Shown piece after piece: positions 39,133 through 45,823 of a stretch of DNA of 64,000 nt. Source of the DNA: a virus; the IMG/VR virus record IMGVR_UViG_3300024950_000032, positions 1 to 64,000 of that record; one strand, written 5' to 3'. Below the pieces are notes generated by a model that was not told where the DNA came from, did no database searches, and was given only the letters and a program-made list of their open reading frames with translations. The translations under genes were made by a program, and so were the position numbers. Every line of letters starts with the position of its first letter. The first letter of the stretch is position 1.

Positions 39133-39477
39133 TTAGAGAAGTTGGGGGAAGTGTTGGGCCACGAACTCCTTGACGTAGTAGTCGCGGATGAACTCACCTA
39201 GGTCGTCGTGCTCTGCCACGTGCTTGGCCAGGCCGAACGACACCAGCGCGTTCACGTAAATCTCGCGGGCGTTTTCCATCCCGTCGTGGTCAGCCAGCAG
39301 CGCGGAGAAACTGCCGCCCTGGTACGGGCTGGAGAAACCCATGCGCATCAGCTGCACGCTGGTGGCCTCGCGCCGGCGCTGGTTGCTCGGGCGTTCCTGC
39401 AGCCAGCCGTCCTTGTTCCAGTCGTTCTCAAGTGCCTGGTGGGCGAAGCAAATGTCGAAGCGGTCGAACGTGGCCAT
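39133..39477 (-). CDS. phage accessory protein (114 aa)
   Basis: Begins MATFDRFDICFAHQALENDW, a pattern seen in small phage proteins of unknown role, with a C-terminal helical VKEFVAQHFPQLL. ATG 39477 overlaps the preceding stop (a GTG at 39480 is also possible). Confidence 0.62.
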   Translation of the reverse strand: MATFDRFDICFAHQALENDWNKDGWLQERPSNQRRREATSVQLMRMGFSSPYQGGSFSALLADHDGMENAREIYVNALVSFGLAKHVAEHDDLGEFIRDYYVKEFVAQHFPQLL

Positions 39478-39689
39478 CACAGCAGCTCGCTTTCCCAGGC
39501 AAATAGTTCCGCGCCGTCACTGCAGCGCACGACGTACATCTGCTCGCAGTCCTGCTCGGGTCCGTCCGCTTCCGCTTCAGTGCAGGGCCGAACAATCGTC
39601 ACGTTCTGCCCGGCGCGTTTGGTGTAGTCGGGCAGCGTGACGAATTCGGAGGGGTACGCGAATACCTTGGATAGTCCGGTGGCGATCAT
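39477..39689 (-). CDS. small phage protein (70 aa)
   Basis: Start ATG 39689 fixed by ATGA overlap with the NinX-like gene. Three Cys, beta-rich (TIVRPCTEAEADG, CEQMYVVRCSDGAELF). Unrecognised. Confidence 0.6.
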   Translation of the reverse strand: MIATGLSKVFAYPSEFVTLPDYTKRAGQNVTIVRPCTEAEADGPEQDCEQMYVVRCSDGAELFAWESELL

Positions 39690-40111
39690 GTCAGCAGCTC
39701 CTCCGGCACATCCACCTCGTCGCCCAACTTGCTGGCGACGTAGCAGCGCATCGCCGCGATCAGAGCGGTGGGACCATCGACGTTGATGGCATAGACACCG
39801 CTGTCGGTCTTGCGGTTGTGAACGCCACACCACAGCTCGGCGGCCGATGGGTCAAGCTGATTCCACTTGAATAGGTTGTGGATCTCGCGGTCGATGATCG
39901 GCCCGCCAGCCTCCCACTTGCTCGAAAACAGCAGGTCGGGTCCGGTCATGTAGCGGCCATTCAACTGGCCGTCGTCATCACGCAGCCGGCGAAACAGCGA
40001 CGTGTAGCGCCCCATGCAGCTGATGTAAATGTCTTCCGGCTTCATGCCGTTGGCCATGCACACCGCCCAATCCAGCGCGGCGCCGGTGAGGGTGCTGGTT
40101 TTGACTTTCAT
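39686..40111 (-). CDS. NinX/DUF2591-like phage protein
   Basis: 141 aa starting MKVKTSTLTGAALDWAVCMA and ending AALIAAMRCYVASKLGDEVD-type text, the pattern of the DUF2591 (NinX) family of phage accessory proteins. The GGPIIDREI segment is also typical. Function unknown; NinX lies in the lambda nin region. Confidence 0.78.
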   Translation of the reverse strand: MKVKTSTLTGAALDWAVCMANGMKPEDIYISCMGRYTSLFRRLRDDDGQLNGRYMTGPDLLFSSKWEAGGPIIDREIHNLFKWNQLDPSAAELWCGVHNRKTDSGVYAINVDGPTALIAAMRCYVASKLGDEVDVPEELLT

Positions 40112-40120
40112 GTCGGTCTC

Positions 40121-40495
40121 CTACAGCCCGAGGAGCTTGCGCTCATCAGGGGTCAGCTTGTCGAGCGCCGCCTGGCGCTGGGCCTTACGGGTCTCGTCGG
40201 CCTCGCGCCGCGCATCGTTCGCCTGGTGGGCTTCGAGCCAATCGGCCAGCTTGCGTGCCTTGGGGTTGCGACCGTCGTAGACGATGGTGTTCAGCTGCTC
40301 GGGACTCATACGGAAGCAGATGCTGCACAGCTCTGCGGTGTGATCCACCGAGCAATAGCTGTTTTCAGCGTCGGCCATCAGGTTGACCCTGGCGTGATGG
40401 CCAAGGGTCAACAGCACATACTGCAGGCACTGTGCGGTGAGTTGGTTGTAGCTCTCACGCGGTGTGGGCTCCAGGTAATCGGAATTGCAAGGCAT
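40121..40495 (-). CDS. conserved small phage protein, MPCNSDY family (124 aa)
   Basis: Starts MPCNSDYLEPTPRESYNQ and contains YDGRNPKARKLADWLEAHQ, a pattern I recall in many phage proteins of unknown function. The C-terminal half is a charged helix. Cys3, Cys23, Cys48, Cys57 and Cys60 could bind a metal. Confidence 0.68.
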   Translation of the reverse strand: MPCNSDYLEPTPRESYNQLTAQCLQYVLLTLGHHARVNLMADAENSYCSVDHTAELCSICFRMSPEQLNTIVYDGRNPKARKLADWLEAHQANDARREADETRKAQRQAALDKLTPDERKLLGL

Positions 40496-40524
40496 GTGGT
40501 TTCTCCTTGTGTGAAAGTGACAAA

Positions 40525-40962
40525 TCAGGCGCCGGCCTTGTGGATGGCCTTGTCGTACAGCGCCAGCGCTTCGTCACGCGTCGGGGCCGGGTCACGCTTG
40601 CTGGCCTGGAACACACGGCACGTGTAGAAGCAGCCGCTGCCGTTGGACTCTGTGCGGCGATCAAGTGGGCACAGCCGCTCGCCACCATCAAGCGGCGACA
40701 TGCGACCCTCCTTCTCGAAGTCGACCGGGAAGATGTGGTCCTGTGCATCGGGCCACGTCTCCTTGTCTTCCTGGCAGAAGCCCCAGGTGCAGCCCATGTC
40801 CTTGTTGCCGGGGGCGTCATCGTCGAAGGCTTCCAACGGCTTGCCGTTTGCGATCAGGCCCCGAATTCGCTTGAGTGCTTCGACGTAGCGATGCTCTGGC
40901 AGTTCGTCCAGCACATTGATGCGGATCTCCGAGCTGGCCCCGGGCTTGGTCTTGTAGGTCAT
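40525..40962 (-). CDS. Cys-rich phage protein (145 aa)
   Basis: Contains several Cys (CTWGFC, ERLCPLDRR, GCFYTCRVF), possibly zinc- or cluster-binding. Start ATG 40962 overlaps the preceding stop. No family recognised. Confidence 0.6.
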   Translation of the reverse strand: MTYKTKPGASSEIRINVLDELPEHRYVEALKRIRGLIANGKPLEAFDDDAPGNKDMGCTWGFCQEDKETWPDAQDHIFPVDFEKEGRMSPLDGGERLCPLDRRTESNGSGCFYTCRVFQASKRDPAPTRDEALALYDKAIHKAGA

Positions 40963-41405
40963 GCATACCCCTTGAGGTCGCACAGGCCGATGTAGTTGGC
41001 CAGGTTGGCGCCCACCACTGCTGTGCCGTAGTCCTCGGACTTGACCAGCATCCAGCCGTTCAGCACGTACAGAATGTGACCATCGGAGCCCCAGTCCTCC
41101 CAGTACTCCATCAGGTAGTGGGAGTAGATATGGCGACCGTAGGACGCGGCAGCCTTGTCCGTGAGCTTGGGCATCAGCAAAGCCATATCGCTGGGCTTCA
41201 ACGGGTAGCACCGCGCCTGACCCGGCGTCATCACCTCACCCGGTCGGGTGATAACTGCTTCGATCGGCACCCAGTAGGCGAACTGCGGCGCGTGGCCGGT
41301 GATGATGCGGATCAGCGCATCGATCTCAGCCTTGGGCCGATCGGAAGTGCCGGCGCTCAGGCTCCTGCGGCCCCAGAACATCTCGGGCTTGTAGGGATTG
41401 GTCAT
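40959..41405 (-). CDS. phage protein of unknown function (148 aa)
   Basis: Start ATG 41405 overlaps the stop of the preceding 72-aa gene. Soluble alpha/beta protein with ILYVLNGWMLVKSEDYG near the C-terminus. Not recognised. Confidence 0.6.
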   Translation of the reverse strand: MTNPYKPEMFWGRRSLSAGTSDRPKAEIDALIRIITGHAPQFAYWVPIEAVITRPGEVMTPGQARCYPLKPSDMALLMPKLTDKAAASYGRHIYSHYLMEYWEDWGSDGHILYVLNGWMLVKSEDYGTAVVGANLANYIGLCDLKGYA

Positions 41406-41620
41406 GCCAGCACCACCAGTCGAGTGGCAGCCTCGCGCAGCTTGGCGTTGCAGCAGGGGACGTCGTGAATCCAGGCGCTCACAGCGCGCAGGATCAGCGC
41501 CGGCTTCAGGATGAGGGCGACGCCCTTGAAGAGGCGGCGCAGCGAGGCCGCGTTCATCACCTCCATGAGGGCCAGGCGAGGCTCGGGCTCGCATTCCCAG
41601 AACCAGATTGCGGGGTCCAT
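41402..41620 (-). CDS. small phage protein (72 aa)
   Basis: Start ATG 41620 has AAAGGAG 7 nt upstream. Hydrophobic helix FKGVALILKPALILRAVSAW, possibly membrane-associated. First gene behind the promoter and stem-loop leader at 41654-41740. Confidence 0.6.
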   Translation of the reverse strand: MDPAIWFWECEPEPRLALMEVMNAASLRRLFKGVALILKPALILRAVSAWIHDVPCCNAKLREAATRLVVLA

Positions 41621-41653
41621 GTGATTTCTCCTTTTGTGAGTCCGTCAAACGAC

Positions 41654-41693
41654 AGAGGCAAGCGGTGGAAACTCAGTTCCACGGCTTGCCTCT
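41654..41693 (-). promoter_or_regulatory. 17-bp stem-loop in the 5' leader of the 72-aa gene transcript
   Basis: AGAGGCAAGC-n-GTGGAA and TTCCAC-n-GCTTGCCTCT are inverted repeats (16 pairs and one G-G mismatch) around a 6-nt loop. It begins within about 15 nt of the start point predicted from the upstream promoter. There is no U-tract, so it is not a terminator; an RNA-stabilising or regulatory leader is likely. Confidence 0.6.
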
Positions 41694-41711
41694 GGTGTCA
41701 GAGGGTGGCGC

Positions 41712-41740
41712 AGTGTATGCGCACTTTACGAAAATGTCAC
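41712..41740 (-). promoter_or_regulatory. sigma70-like promoter
   Basis: Minus strand: -35 GTGACA (41740-41735, 5/6), 17-nt spacer, -10 TACACT (41717-41712, 4/6). It immediately follows the stop of the 27-aa membrane gene. Confidence 0.55.
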
Positions 41741-41823
41741 TACATCGGCGAATCAAGCCACAGGGCCACCAACAGCAGCACAATGCCGACCAGCATCAGA
41801 ACGTGGGATACCTCAACACTCAT
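41740..41823 (-). CDS. 27-aa single-pass membrane peptide
   Basis: Read directly: ATG 41823 to TAG 41740 encodes a peptide starting MSVEVSHVLMLVGIVLLLVA and ending WLDSPM, one clear transmembrane helix. The ATGA overlaps the preceding stop, fitting the overlapping-gene chain. Confidence 0.55.
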   Translation of the reverse strand: MSVEVSHVLMLVGIVLLLVALWLDSPM

Positions 41824-42122
41824 GCGGTCAGCCTGTAGTCCTTGTCGTAGGGGACGCCCCCGGGATACCTGGCCTTCAGCGCCATCATGTAGACGCTGAC
41901 AAACACCTGGCCCTCAGGGCTGCTCGGCACAACACCAAGCTCCTGGGCGGCGCCATGCGCACCGGGGAACACCACGCCGACGTGCAATTCGTCGACTGCT
42001 TCAATTGCAGCCTCGACCAGATTACGTATGGAATCCCCGGTGCGTGTAGGTTCCGCACTGATTCCAGCGTTCGAGGCGTTCGCTGCGACGGGTCTGAACT
42101 GTTCGATACCGATGTACGTCAT
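41820..42122 (-). CDS. phage protein of unknown function (100 aa)
   Basis: Start set at ATG 42122 (MTYIGIEQF) with GGAG 6 nt upstream. Helical centre (SIRNLVEAAIEAVDELHVG). Unrecognised. Confidence 0.58.
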   Translation of the reverse strand: MTYIGIEQFRPVAANASNAGISAEPTRTGDSIRNLVEAAIEAVDELHVGVVFPGAHGAAQELGVVPSSPEGQVFVSVYMMALKARYPGGVPYDKDYRLTA

Positions 42123-42174
42123 AGCCAACTCCGATGACCACCAGAGCGGCCCAAATTACCAAAATGACAATCAT
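42022..42174 (-). CDS. possible 50-aa membrane peptide overlapping the 100-aa gene
   Basis: ATG 42174 with AAGGA upstream reads MIVILVIWAALVVIGVGYDV then a basic tail. Its C-terminal half overlaps the 100-aa gene in another frame by about 100 nt, which lowers confidence; a genuine N-terminal membrane helix and ribosome site argue for it. Confidence 0.35.
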   Translation of the reverse strand: MIVILVIWAALVVIGVGYDVHRYRTVQTRRSERLERWNQCGTYTHRGFHT

Positions 42175-42343
42175 GGCGTTTCCTTATGCCAGGGACGGAT
42201 TTAGGGTGGGACGGGGTTTCGAGTGAGGCTCCGTGCGAATCGGAGGTCTGGCTCGAATTCATGATGCGTCCAAACGTGTGGATGCAGCAAGCCGCCAAAA
42301 CAGCTGACACGATCAGGAACAACAGCAGTATCACCAGGGCCAT
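42119..42343 (-). CDS. small membrane or lipoprotein-like protein (74 aa)
   Basis: Starts MALVILLLFLIVSAVLAACC. The LAAC could be a lipobox, but the N-terminus lacks basic residues, so a simple membrane anchor is equally likely. ATG 42343 overlaps the preceding stop (TGATG). The C-terminal part overlaps the 50-aa ORF. Confidence 0.5.
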   Translation of the reverse strand: MALVILLLFLIVSAVLAACCIHTFGRIMNSSQTSDSHGASLETPSHPKSVPGIRKRHDCHFGNLGRSGGHRSWL

Positions 42344-42729
42344 CAGAAGCCTCCCATCTCGTCCATCATGCTGAAGTCCTGGGCTTGGGCCAGGGCCGAC
42401 ATGAGCGAGCAATTGGTGCTGCACAGCGCCGAGAAGAAGGCGCACAGCTCGTCGCCGCGCAGCGTCTCCTCATCGCCCCAGCCGCGACTGCGCGGCAGGT
42501 AGTCGAACAGGACCGTGAATCGATCCGGCGTCGTGTGGATGATCTCGGCCAGGGGGACGCCCTGGTTCGTGAGGCTGAATCGGCCCCGCTCAGCGCCCGC
42601 CAGGGGCTGCGCCAGGCGTATCAGCGTGGGTTGGGGTGCACCCAGGGTCTTGCGGCTGTCCCAGGCCTTGAATACGGGGCAGGCAGGGCGCGTGAAGGTG
42701 CGGGGCTGGGGCGGGGTGACGCGGATCAT
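42343..42729 (-). CDS. phage protein of unknown function (128 aa)
   Basis: Start ATG 42729 with GAGGG upstream. Contains a Pro/Arg N-terminus and two Cys near CAFFSALCSTNC. No family recognised. Confidence 0.58.
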   Translation of the reverse strand: MIRVTPPQPRTFTRPACPVFKAWDSRKTLGAPQPTLIRLAQPLAGAERGRFSLTNQGVPLAEIIHTTPDRFTVLFDYLPRSRGWGDEETLRGDELCAFFSALCSTNCSLMSALAQAQDFSMMDEMGGF

Positions 42730-42739
42730 GGCGACGCCC

Positions 42740-43294
42740 TCAGCAGACCAGACGCACACGACCGATGGTCATGACGTACTCGTAATCGTCCCCGCTCAGG
42801 TGGCGGGCACCGTTCGTCTTGGCCCGGTTGTAGCGGGTCATGGGTCCGTCATTGGGTCCGAACTTGTCACCCTCGTCCTCCCAGAGCGACTCTGGGGCGT
42901 AGGTCAGTGCAGCGGTGTCCAGTCGAGCCTGCAGCGCGGCCAGGTCGGTGCCGTACTCCAGAAACACGGTGCTGTTCATGGCCTCGGGGTCGTCGCCCAC
43001 GTACAGCTCGACGATCTCAGCCTTGTAGACGGCAGGCAGCGCCGGGTTGGGTGCTGTGCCAGTCAGGCATTCGCACAGGTCGACCAGTAGCCACACATGG
43101 ACGCTGGACGGAGGTTCACCGTTCAGGTCCAGGCTGAGCCCCGTTACACGGCTGGTCCCGATGTCGACCACGACGCGGACCAAGGTGGGTAGGGCGACGC
43201 CCTTCCCGACCAGCTCGTCGGCCTGTTCCTGGATGCGCACCAGCTCGGCACACGAGTAGAAGGGGCGAGGAGTGGGCTTGAAAAATTTGTCCAT
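42740..43294 (-). CDS. phage protein of unknown function (184 aa)
   Basis: Start ATG 43294 (MDKFFKPTPRPFYSCAEL) chosen for GGAG 6 nt upstream; the open frame further upstream looks non-coding. Alpha/beta text with VRVVVDIGTSRVTGLSLDL. Not recognised. Confidence 0.6.
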   Translation of the reverse strand: MDKFFKPTPRPFYSCAELVRIQEQADELVGKGVALPTLVRVVVDIGTSRVTGLSLDLNGEPPSSVHVWLLVDLCECLTGTAPNPALPAVYKAEIVELYVGDDPEAMNSTVFLEYGTDLAALQARLDTAALTYAPESLWEDEGDKFGPNDGPMTRYNRAKTNGARHLSGDDYEYVMTIGRVRLVC

Positions 43295-43542
43295 GTGGAT
43301 CTCCGGTGTAGGGGTGCCCCGGAGCGATCCGGGGCGTGGGGCTGGCCTTGCGGACCAGCGGGTGCATAGCTTTCGTTCTTGGTTTCCGGCCCCAAAGCGA
43401 TGCGGGACTAGCCGGGACGGATCTCGGGCTTTGCCAGAGCCCTCAAGCGTCGGTGGATGCAAGGCCACACGGGCAAGCCTCCGGGGCTTGCCGCTGCGGT
43501 CTACAGCGTGCTCCTAGGAGACTCCTAGGAGCGACCCAGGAG
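43295..43542. promoter_or_regulatory. 248-nt gap with two hairpins and tandem palindromes
   Basis: Holds a GCCCCGGA/TCCGGGGC 8-bp hairpin with a 4-nt loop (43316-43335), a GGCAAGCC/GGCTTGCC hairpin (43472-43492), and two copies of the palindrome CTCCTAGGAG at 43511-43520 and 43522-43531. These look like operator or mRNA-structure elements. No convincing gene or U-tract terminator is seen. Confidence 0.5.
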
Positions 43543-43791
43543 TCAGGCCAGGGCGATGACCACAGCCCGCGCCCGCATCGAGCGGTGCAAGGCCTCACAC
43601 ATGCGGCGCTCGGCGCCGTACAACTCCCAGCTGGTCCAGCCACCGGCCTGACCAGCACGCAGGACACCGGCAGCGTCCTCGGCCAGGTCGCGCTGGACCA
43701 GGGATTGCTCCCGGGCATGGGAGATCACCCGGTCCACAGGCCAGTCGGGGTACGCGGCAATGGCTTTGGCCACGAATTCGGTTCGGGTCAT
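43543..43791 (-). CDS. small phage protein (82 aa)
   Basis: Start ATG 43791 with AAGGAG upstream. Helical (TEFVAKAIAAYPDWPVDRVI, then DLAEDAAGVLRAG). Unrecognised. Its stop is near the tandem CTCCTAGGAG palindromes. Confidence 0.6.
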   Translation of the reverse strand: MTRTEFVAKAIAAYPDWPVDRVISHAREQSLVQRDLAEDAAGVLRAGQAGGWTSWELYGAERRMCEALHRSMRARAVVIALA

Positions 43792-43805
43792 GGTTGCTCC
43801 TTGGG

Positions 43806-44138
43806 TCAGGAATGGAACTCGATCTCGGCGCCGACCTGGCGCTGGATCGCCCCCACGAAGATCGACTTGCCCCCCACGTAGTAGAGGACGAGGCCGAACT
43901 CCAGCCAGCCACCGGGCTGGCGGCTGGCGCAATAGACCTGGTGGCGGTGAGTCACCAACTGGTCGGGGTCCCAGCGCTCGACCCGGTCCAGACATGCCTT
44001 GAGCATGTCCAGCTCGGCCAGGTCGGCGCTGTGGACGTCGACGCCCAGGTCACCCGCACGCTCCAGGATCAGCTTCAGATCCACGGCGTGGGCCACAGTA
44101 GCGGAGGGGAGGGTGTACTGCTGTTGAGCTTGTTGCAT
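43806..44138 (-). CDS. phage protein of unknown function (110 aa)
   Basis: Start ATG 44138 with GGAG 7 nt upstream. LKLILERAGDLGVDVHSADL followed by a beta-rich C-terminal half. No family recognised. Confidence 0.6.
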   Translation of the reverse strand: MQQAQQQYTLPSATVAHAVDLKLILERAGDLGVDVHSADLAELDMLKACLDRVERWDPDQLVTHRHQVYCASRQPGGWLEFGLVLYYVGGKSIFVGAIQRQVGAEIEFHS

Positions 44139-44174
44139 TCACATTCTCCAAGAGTGGCAAATTGTGCCTTGGTT

Positions 44175-44390
44175 TCACTTCCTACCGTGGATCAGGCACA
44201 GACCCAGGATGGCGATCAGTCCCGGGATGGCGCCCAGCACCATCAGGTTGGGGCTCTCCATCCAGGCGCCCAGGGCGGCGCCGGCCAGGCTCAACACGAA
44301 GCTGACCACCAGCTGCACATAGGCGTGCAGCATGGGGTACTTGCGACGGGCACGGCGACGATGGGCAAGGGCTTGGTTCAGATCGATCAT
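44175..44390 (-). CDS. two-helix membrane protein (71 aa)
   Basis: Basic N-terminus (HRRRARRK), then two hydrophobic helices (HAYVQLVVSFVLSLAGAALG and LMVLGAIPGLIAILGLCLI). AGGT 6 nt before ATG 44390. Function unknown. Confidence 0.62.
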   Translation of the reverse strand: MIDLNQALAHRRRARRKYPMLHAYVQLVVSFVLSLAGAALGAWMESPNLMVLGAIPGLIAILGLCLIHGRK

Positions 44391-44394
44391 GGGG

Positions 44395-44520
44395 TTACCT
44401 CCGAGCTTGAGTTTGGGTTTGGGTTCGGAAAAGGACCAGGGTCAGGCCGGCAGCGACCAGACCAAGCAAGGGATTCAGGACCAGGACAGCGCCGGTCACG
44501 AGGCTGGCGAGCAAGAGCAT
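44395..44520 (-). CDS. small membrane protein, first gene of the leftward arm (41 aa)
   Basis: From ATG 44520: a largely hydrophobic peptide (SLVTGAVLVLNPLLGLVAAG) with a basic tail. A GTG at 44601 would give 68 aa. Neither start has a strong ribosome site. It borders the control region where leftward transcription should begin. Confidence 0.5.
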   Translation of the reverse strand: MLLLASLVTGAVLVLNPLLGLVAAGLTLVLFRTQTQTQARR

Positions 44521-44613
44521 GGTGAGTTGTCCACAGGTTGGTTGCGTGAAAAAGTCACGAATCGACCGCAAAACAGACGAAAGTCCTTTGGTGACAAGCA
44601 CTTAAGGCATGTC

Positions 44614-44622
44614 TGTGGATAA
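44614..44622 (-). promoter_or_regulatory. perfect DnaA box
   Basis: TTATCCACA on the minus strand (TGTGGATAA as read on plus). Confidence 0.6.
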
Positions 44623-44723
44623 GTCTGTAGGCGGCGAAATAGGGGGGGTGGGGAAACGGCGTGAAGACTGCAAGAGGTCAAAACGCGAGGACGGTTTCAG
44701 CTGGGGAGGTAGCTGATGGGGAC

Positions 44724-44807
44724 GAAAAATCGCCTGTGGGTCCGAATAGGGGCCTTGGCGCCGAAATCGACGCGAAAGGGCCTAAACGGGCCTACAGGCG
44801 ATTTTTC
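44724..44807. repeat. 14-bp perfect inverted repeat with 56-nt spacer
   Basis: GAAAAATCGCCTGT (44724-44737) and ACAGGCGATTTTTC (44794-44807) are exact reverse complements. Possible protein-binding half-sites or a large hairpin inside the putative origin. Confidence 0.7.
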
Positions 44808-45107
44808 TGGAGAGGACGTAGGGGAGTAAAGGCTCGAAAAAATTCCTAAAAAATTTCTCAACACGAAGAGCCTAAATCCCTAAAAAAAATTACTTACCTT
44901 TTGTTGATTTTTAAAAAGAGAGGTAAGTGCTTGATAGGATTTGAGAAAAGGGGCGGAAAAGTTGTTGTTGGGATGCCTGGGGTTACTACTGAGGCAAATT
45001 AACAACGCTTTTCGCGTAGGTCCAGGAAATTTTTCAGAGATACCAAAGTGCTTGCAAAGTGCTTGCTATTGGTTTCTGAGGTCGGAAGACTGGCCCTAGT
45101 CTGGGAG

Positions 45108-45116
45108 TTATCCACA
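45108..45116 (+). promoter_or_regulatory. perfect DnaA box
   Basis: TTATCCACA on the plus strand, followed by GGCTAG; the one-mismatch box at 44527 has a similar flank (GGTTGG). Confidence 0.6.
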
Positions 45117-45271
45117 GGCTAGGGGCAGTCCTCGGTGAGGAGGACTTGGGAATGGCTCACAGATGCCGGCTGAATGCGTCGAAAGCGCTGCTGGTCGTTT
45201 GAGCTGAGGGTATAGGCACAGTTTGGGCCGTAATGCTCAACCAGGCTGGATCTGCGAGACGGCGCAAGACT

Positions 45272-45312
45272 CCACATATTCAGGGCGCTGTCATGCGGTG
45301 CTGAATATGTGG
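45272..45312. repeat. 12-bp perfect inverted repeat (hairpin)
   Basis: CCACATATTCAG (45272-45283) and CTGAATATGTGG (45301-45312) with a 17-nt loop. A second, 7-bp repeat AATAGTC/GACTATT follows at 45323-45348. Both are in the non-coding control region. Confidence 0.7.
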
Positions 45313-45600
45313 CTTGGCCTCGAATAGTCGGTTATCCCCGTGACTATTGAACGGGCTTTGCCAACTCCCCGGCGAATTGCCCCGGGCAGCTTTTGAGTCG
45401 GCAAATATTCGTGTCTGTTGGGCGATGGGCACAGTTAGGGCTTTGATGCCTTCCCGTGCAATGGGCGCACCTTGGGCATTTGATGCCGCAAGGGTCTAGG
45501 CGCTTGGCTGAGGCCTATGTCTAGGGCGCTGCCCTGGGGCTGGCCCTGGGCGCTGCCATCGTCGCAACAGTGAAAAAGAAGCATTGAACATCACAAGCGG

Positions 45601-45736
45601 GCAGCGAGCGGGGCAAGCTGGCAGCGAGTAACGGAGCGCACAGAGCGCGCTCGCCTTGCCTGATTTTCAGGCGGCCGGGCTATTGCAGTCCCTTACCCCA
45701 GGTACTGACAGCGAGCTTGCGCAAGCTGACAGCGAG
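45601..45736 (+). repeat. AGCGAG iteron-like repeats around CAAGCT
   Basis: (G/A)CAGCGAG occurs at 45601-45608, 45621-45628, 45708-45715 and 45729-45736: two pairs spaced 20-21 bp apart, each with CAAGCT between members. The second pair also frames the palindrome AGCTTGCGCAAGCT (45714-45727). Looks like iterons for a DNA-binding protein. Confidence 0.55.
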
Positions 45737-45760
45737 GGAGGAGGCGCTTTACCCGGTCTA

Positions 45761-45817
45761 GGGCATCGCCTAAGCCACGCGGGGAGGCTTAGGCGATGCC
45801 CCGGACGAATCCGGGGC
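45761..45817. other. two overlapping, mutually exclusive hairpins
   Basis: Hairpin A: a perfect 16-bp stem, 45761-45776 with 45786-45801 (GGGCATCGCCTAAGCC and its complement, 9-nt loop). Hairpin B: GCCCCGGA 45798-45805 with TCCGGGGC 45810-45817. They share 45798-45801. Both lie just after the Ala-rich gene on the minus strand, so they may form its transcript end; no U-tract is present. Confidence 0.6.
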
Positions 45818-45823
45818 ACTAGG

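Larger units (their letters stand above)
44595..45065. repeat. 9-bp iterons AAGTGCTTG (four copies)
   Basis: Copies at 44595-44603 (minus orientation), 44925-44933, 45046-45054 and 45057-45065 (plus). The last two are tandem 11-bp units AAAGTGCTTGC. They flank the AT-rich core and lie inside the DnaA-box pair. Confidence 0.65.
44527..45116. other. putative replication origin (DnaA boxes, iterons, AT-rich core)
   Basis: Contains perfect DnaA boxes (TTATCCACA) at 45108-45116 (+) and 44614-44622 (-), a one-mismatch box TTGTCCACA at 44527-44535, four copies of the 9-mer AAGTGCTTG, a 14-bp inverted repeat (44724-44737/44794-44807), and an AT-rich core at about 44825-44945 with an 8-bp inverted repeat (ACTTACCT 44892-44899/AGGTAAGT 44921-44928). 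No coding gene is seen in 44602-45823, and the two gene arms diverge from here. The architecture fits a host-DnaA-assisted origin. Confidence 0.5.

Noticed and set aside
42022-42343. Overlapping small membrane ORFs as a spanin pair
   Set aside because: One has a lipobox-like LAAC, but neither has the long periplasmic coiled coil of an inner spanin, and no holin or endolysin lies nearby.
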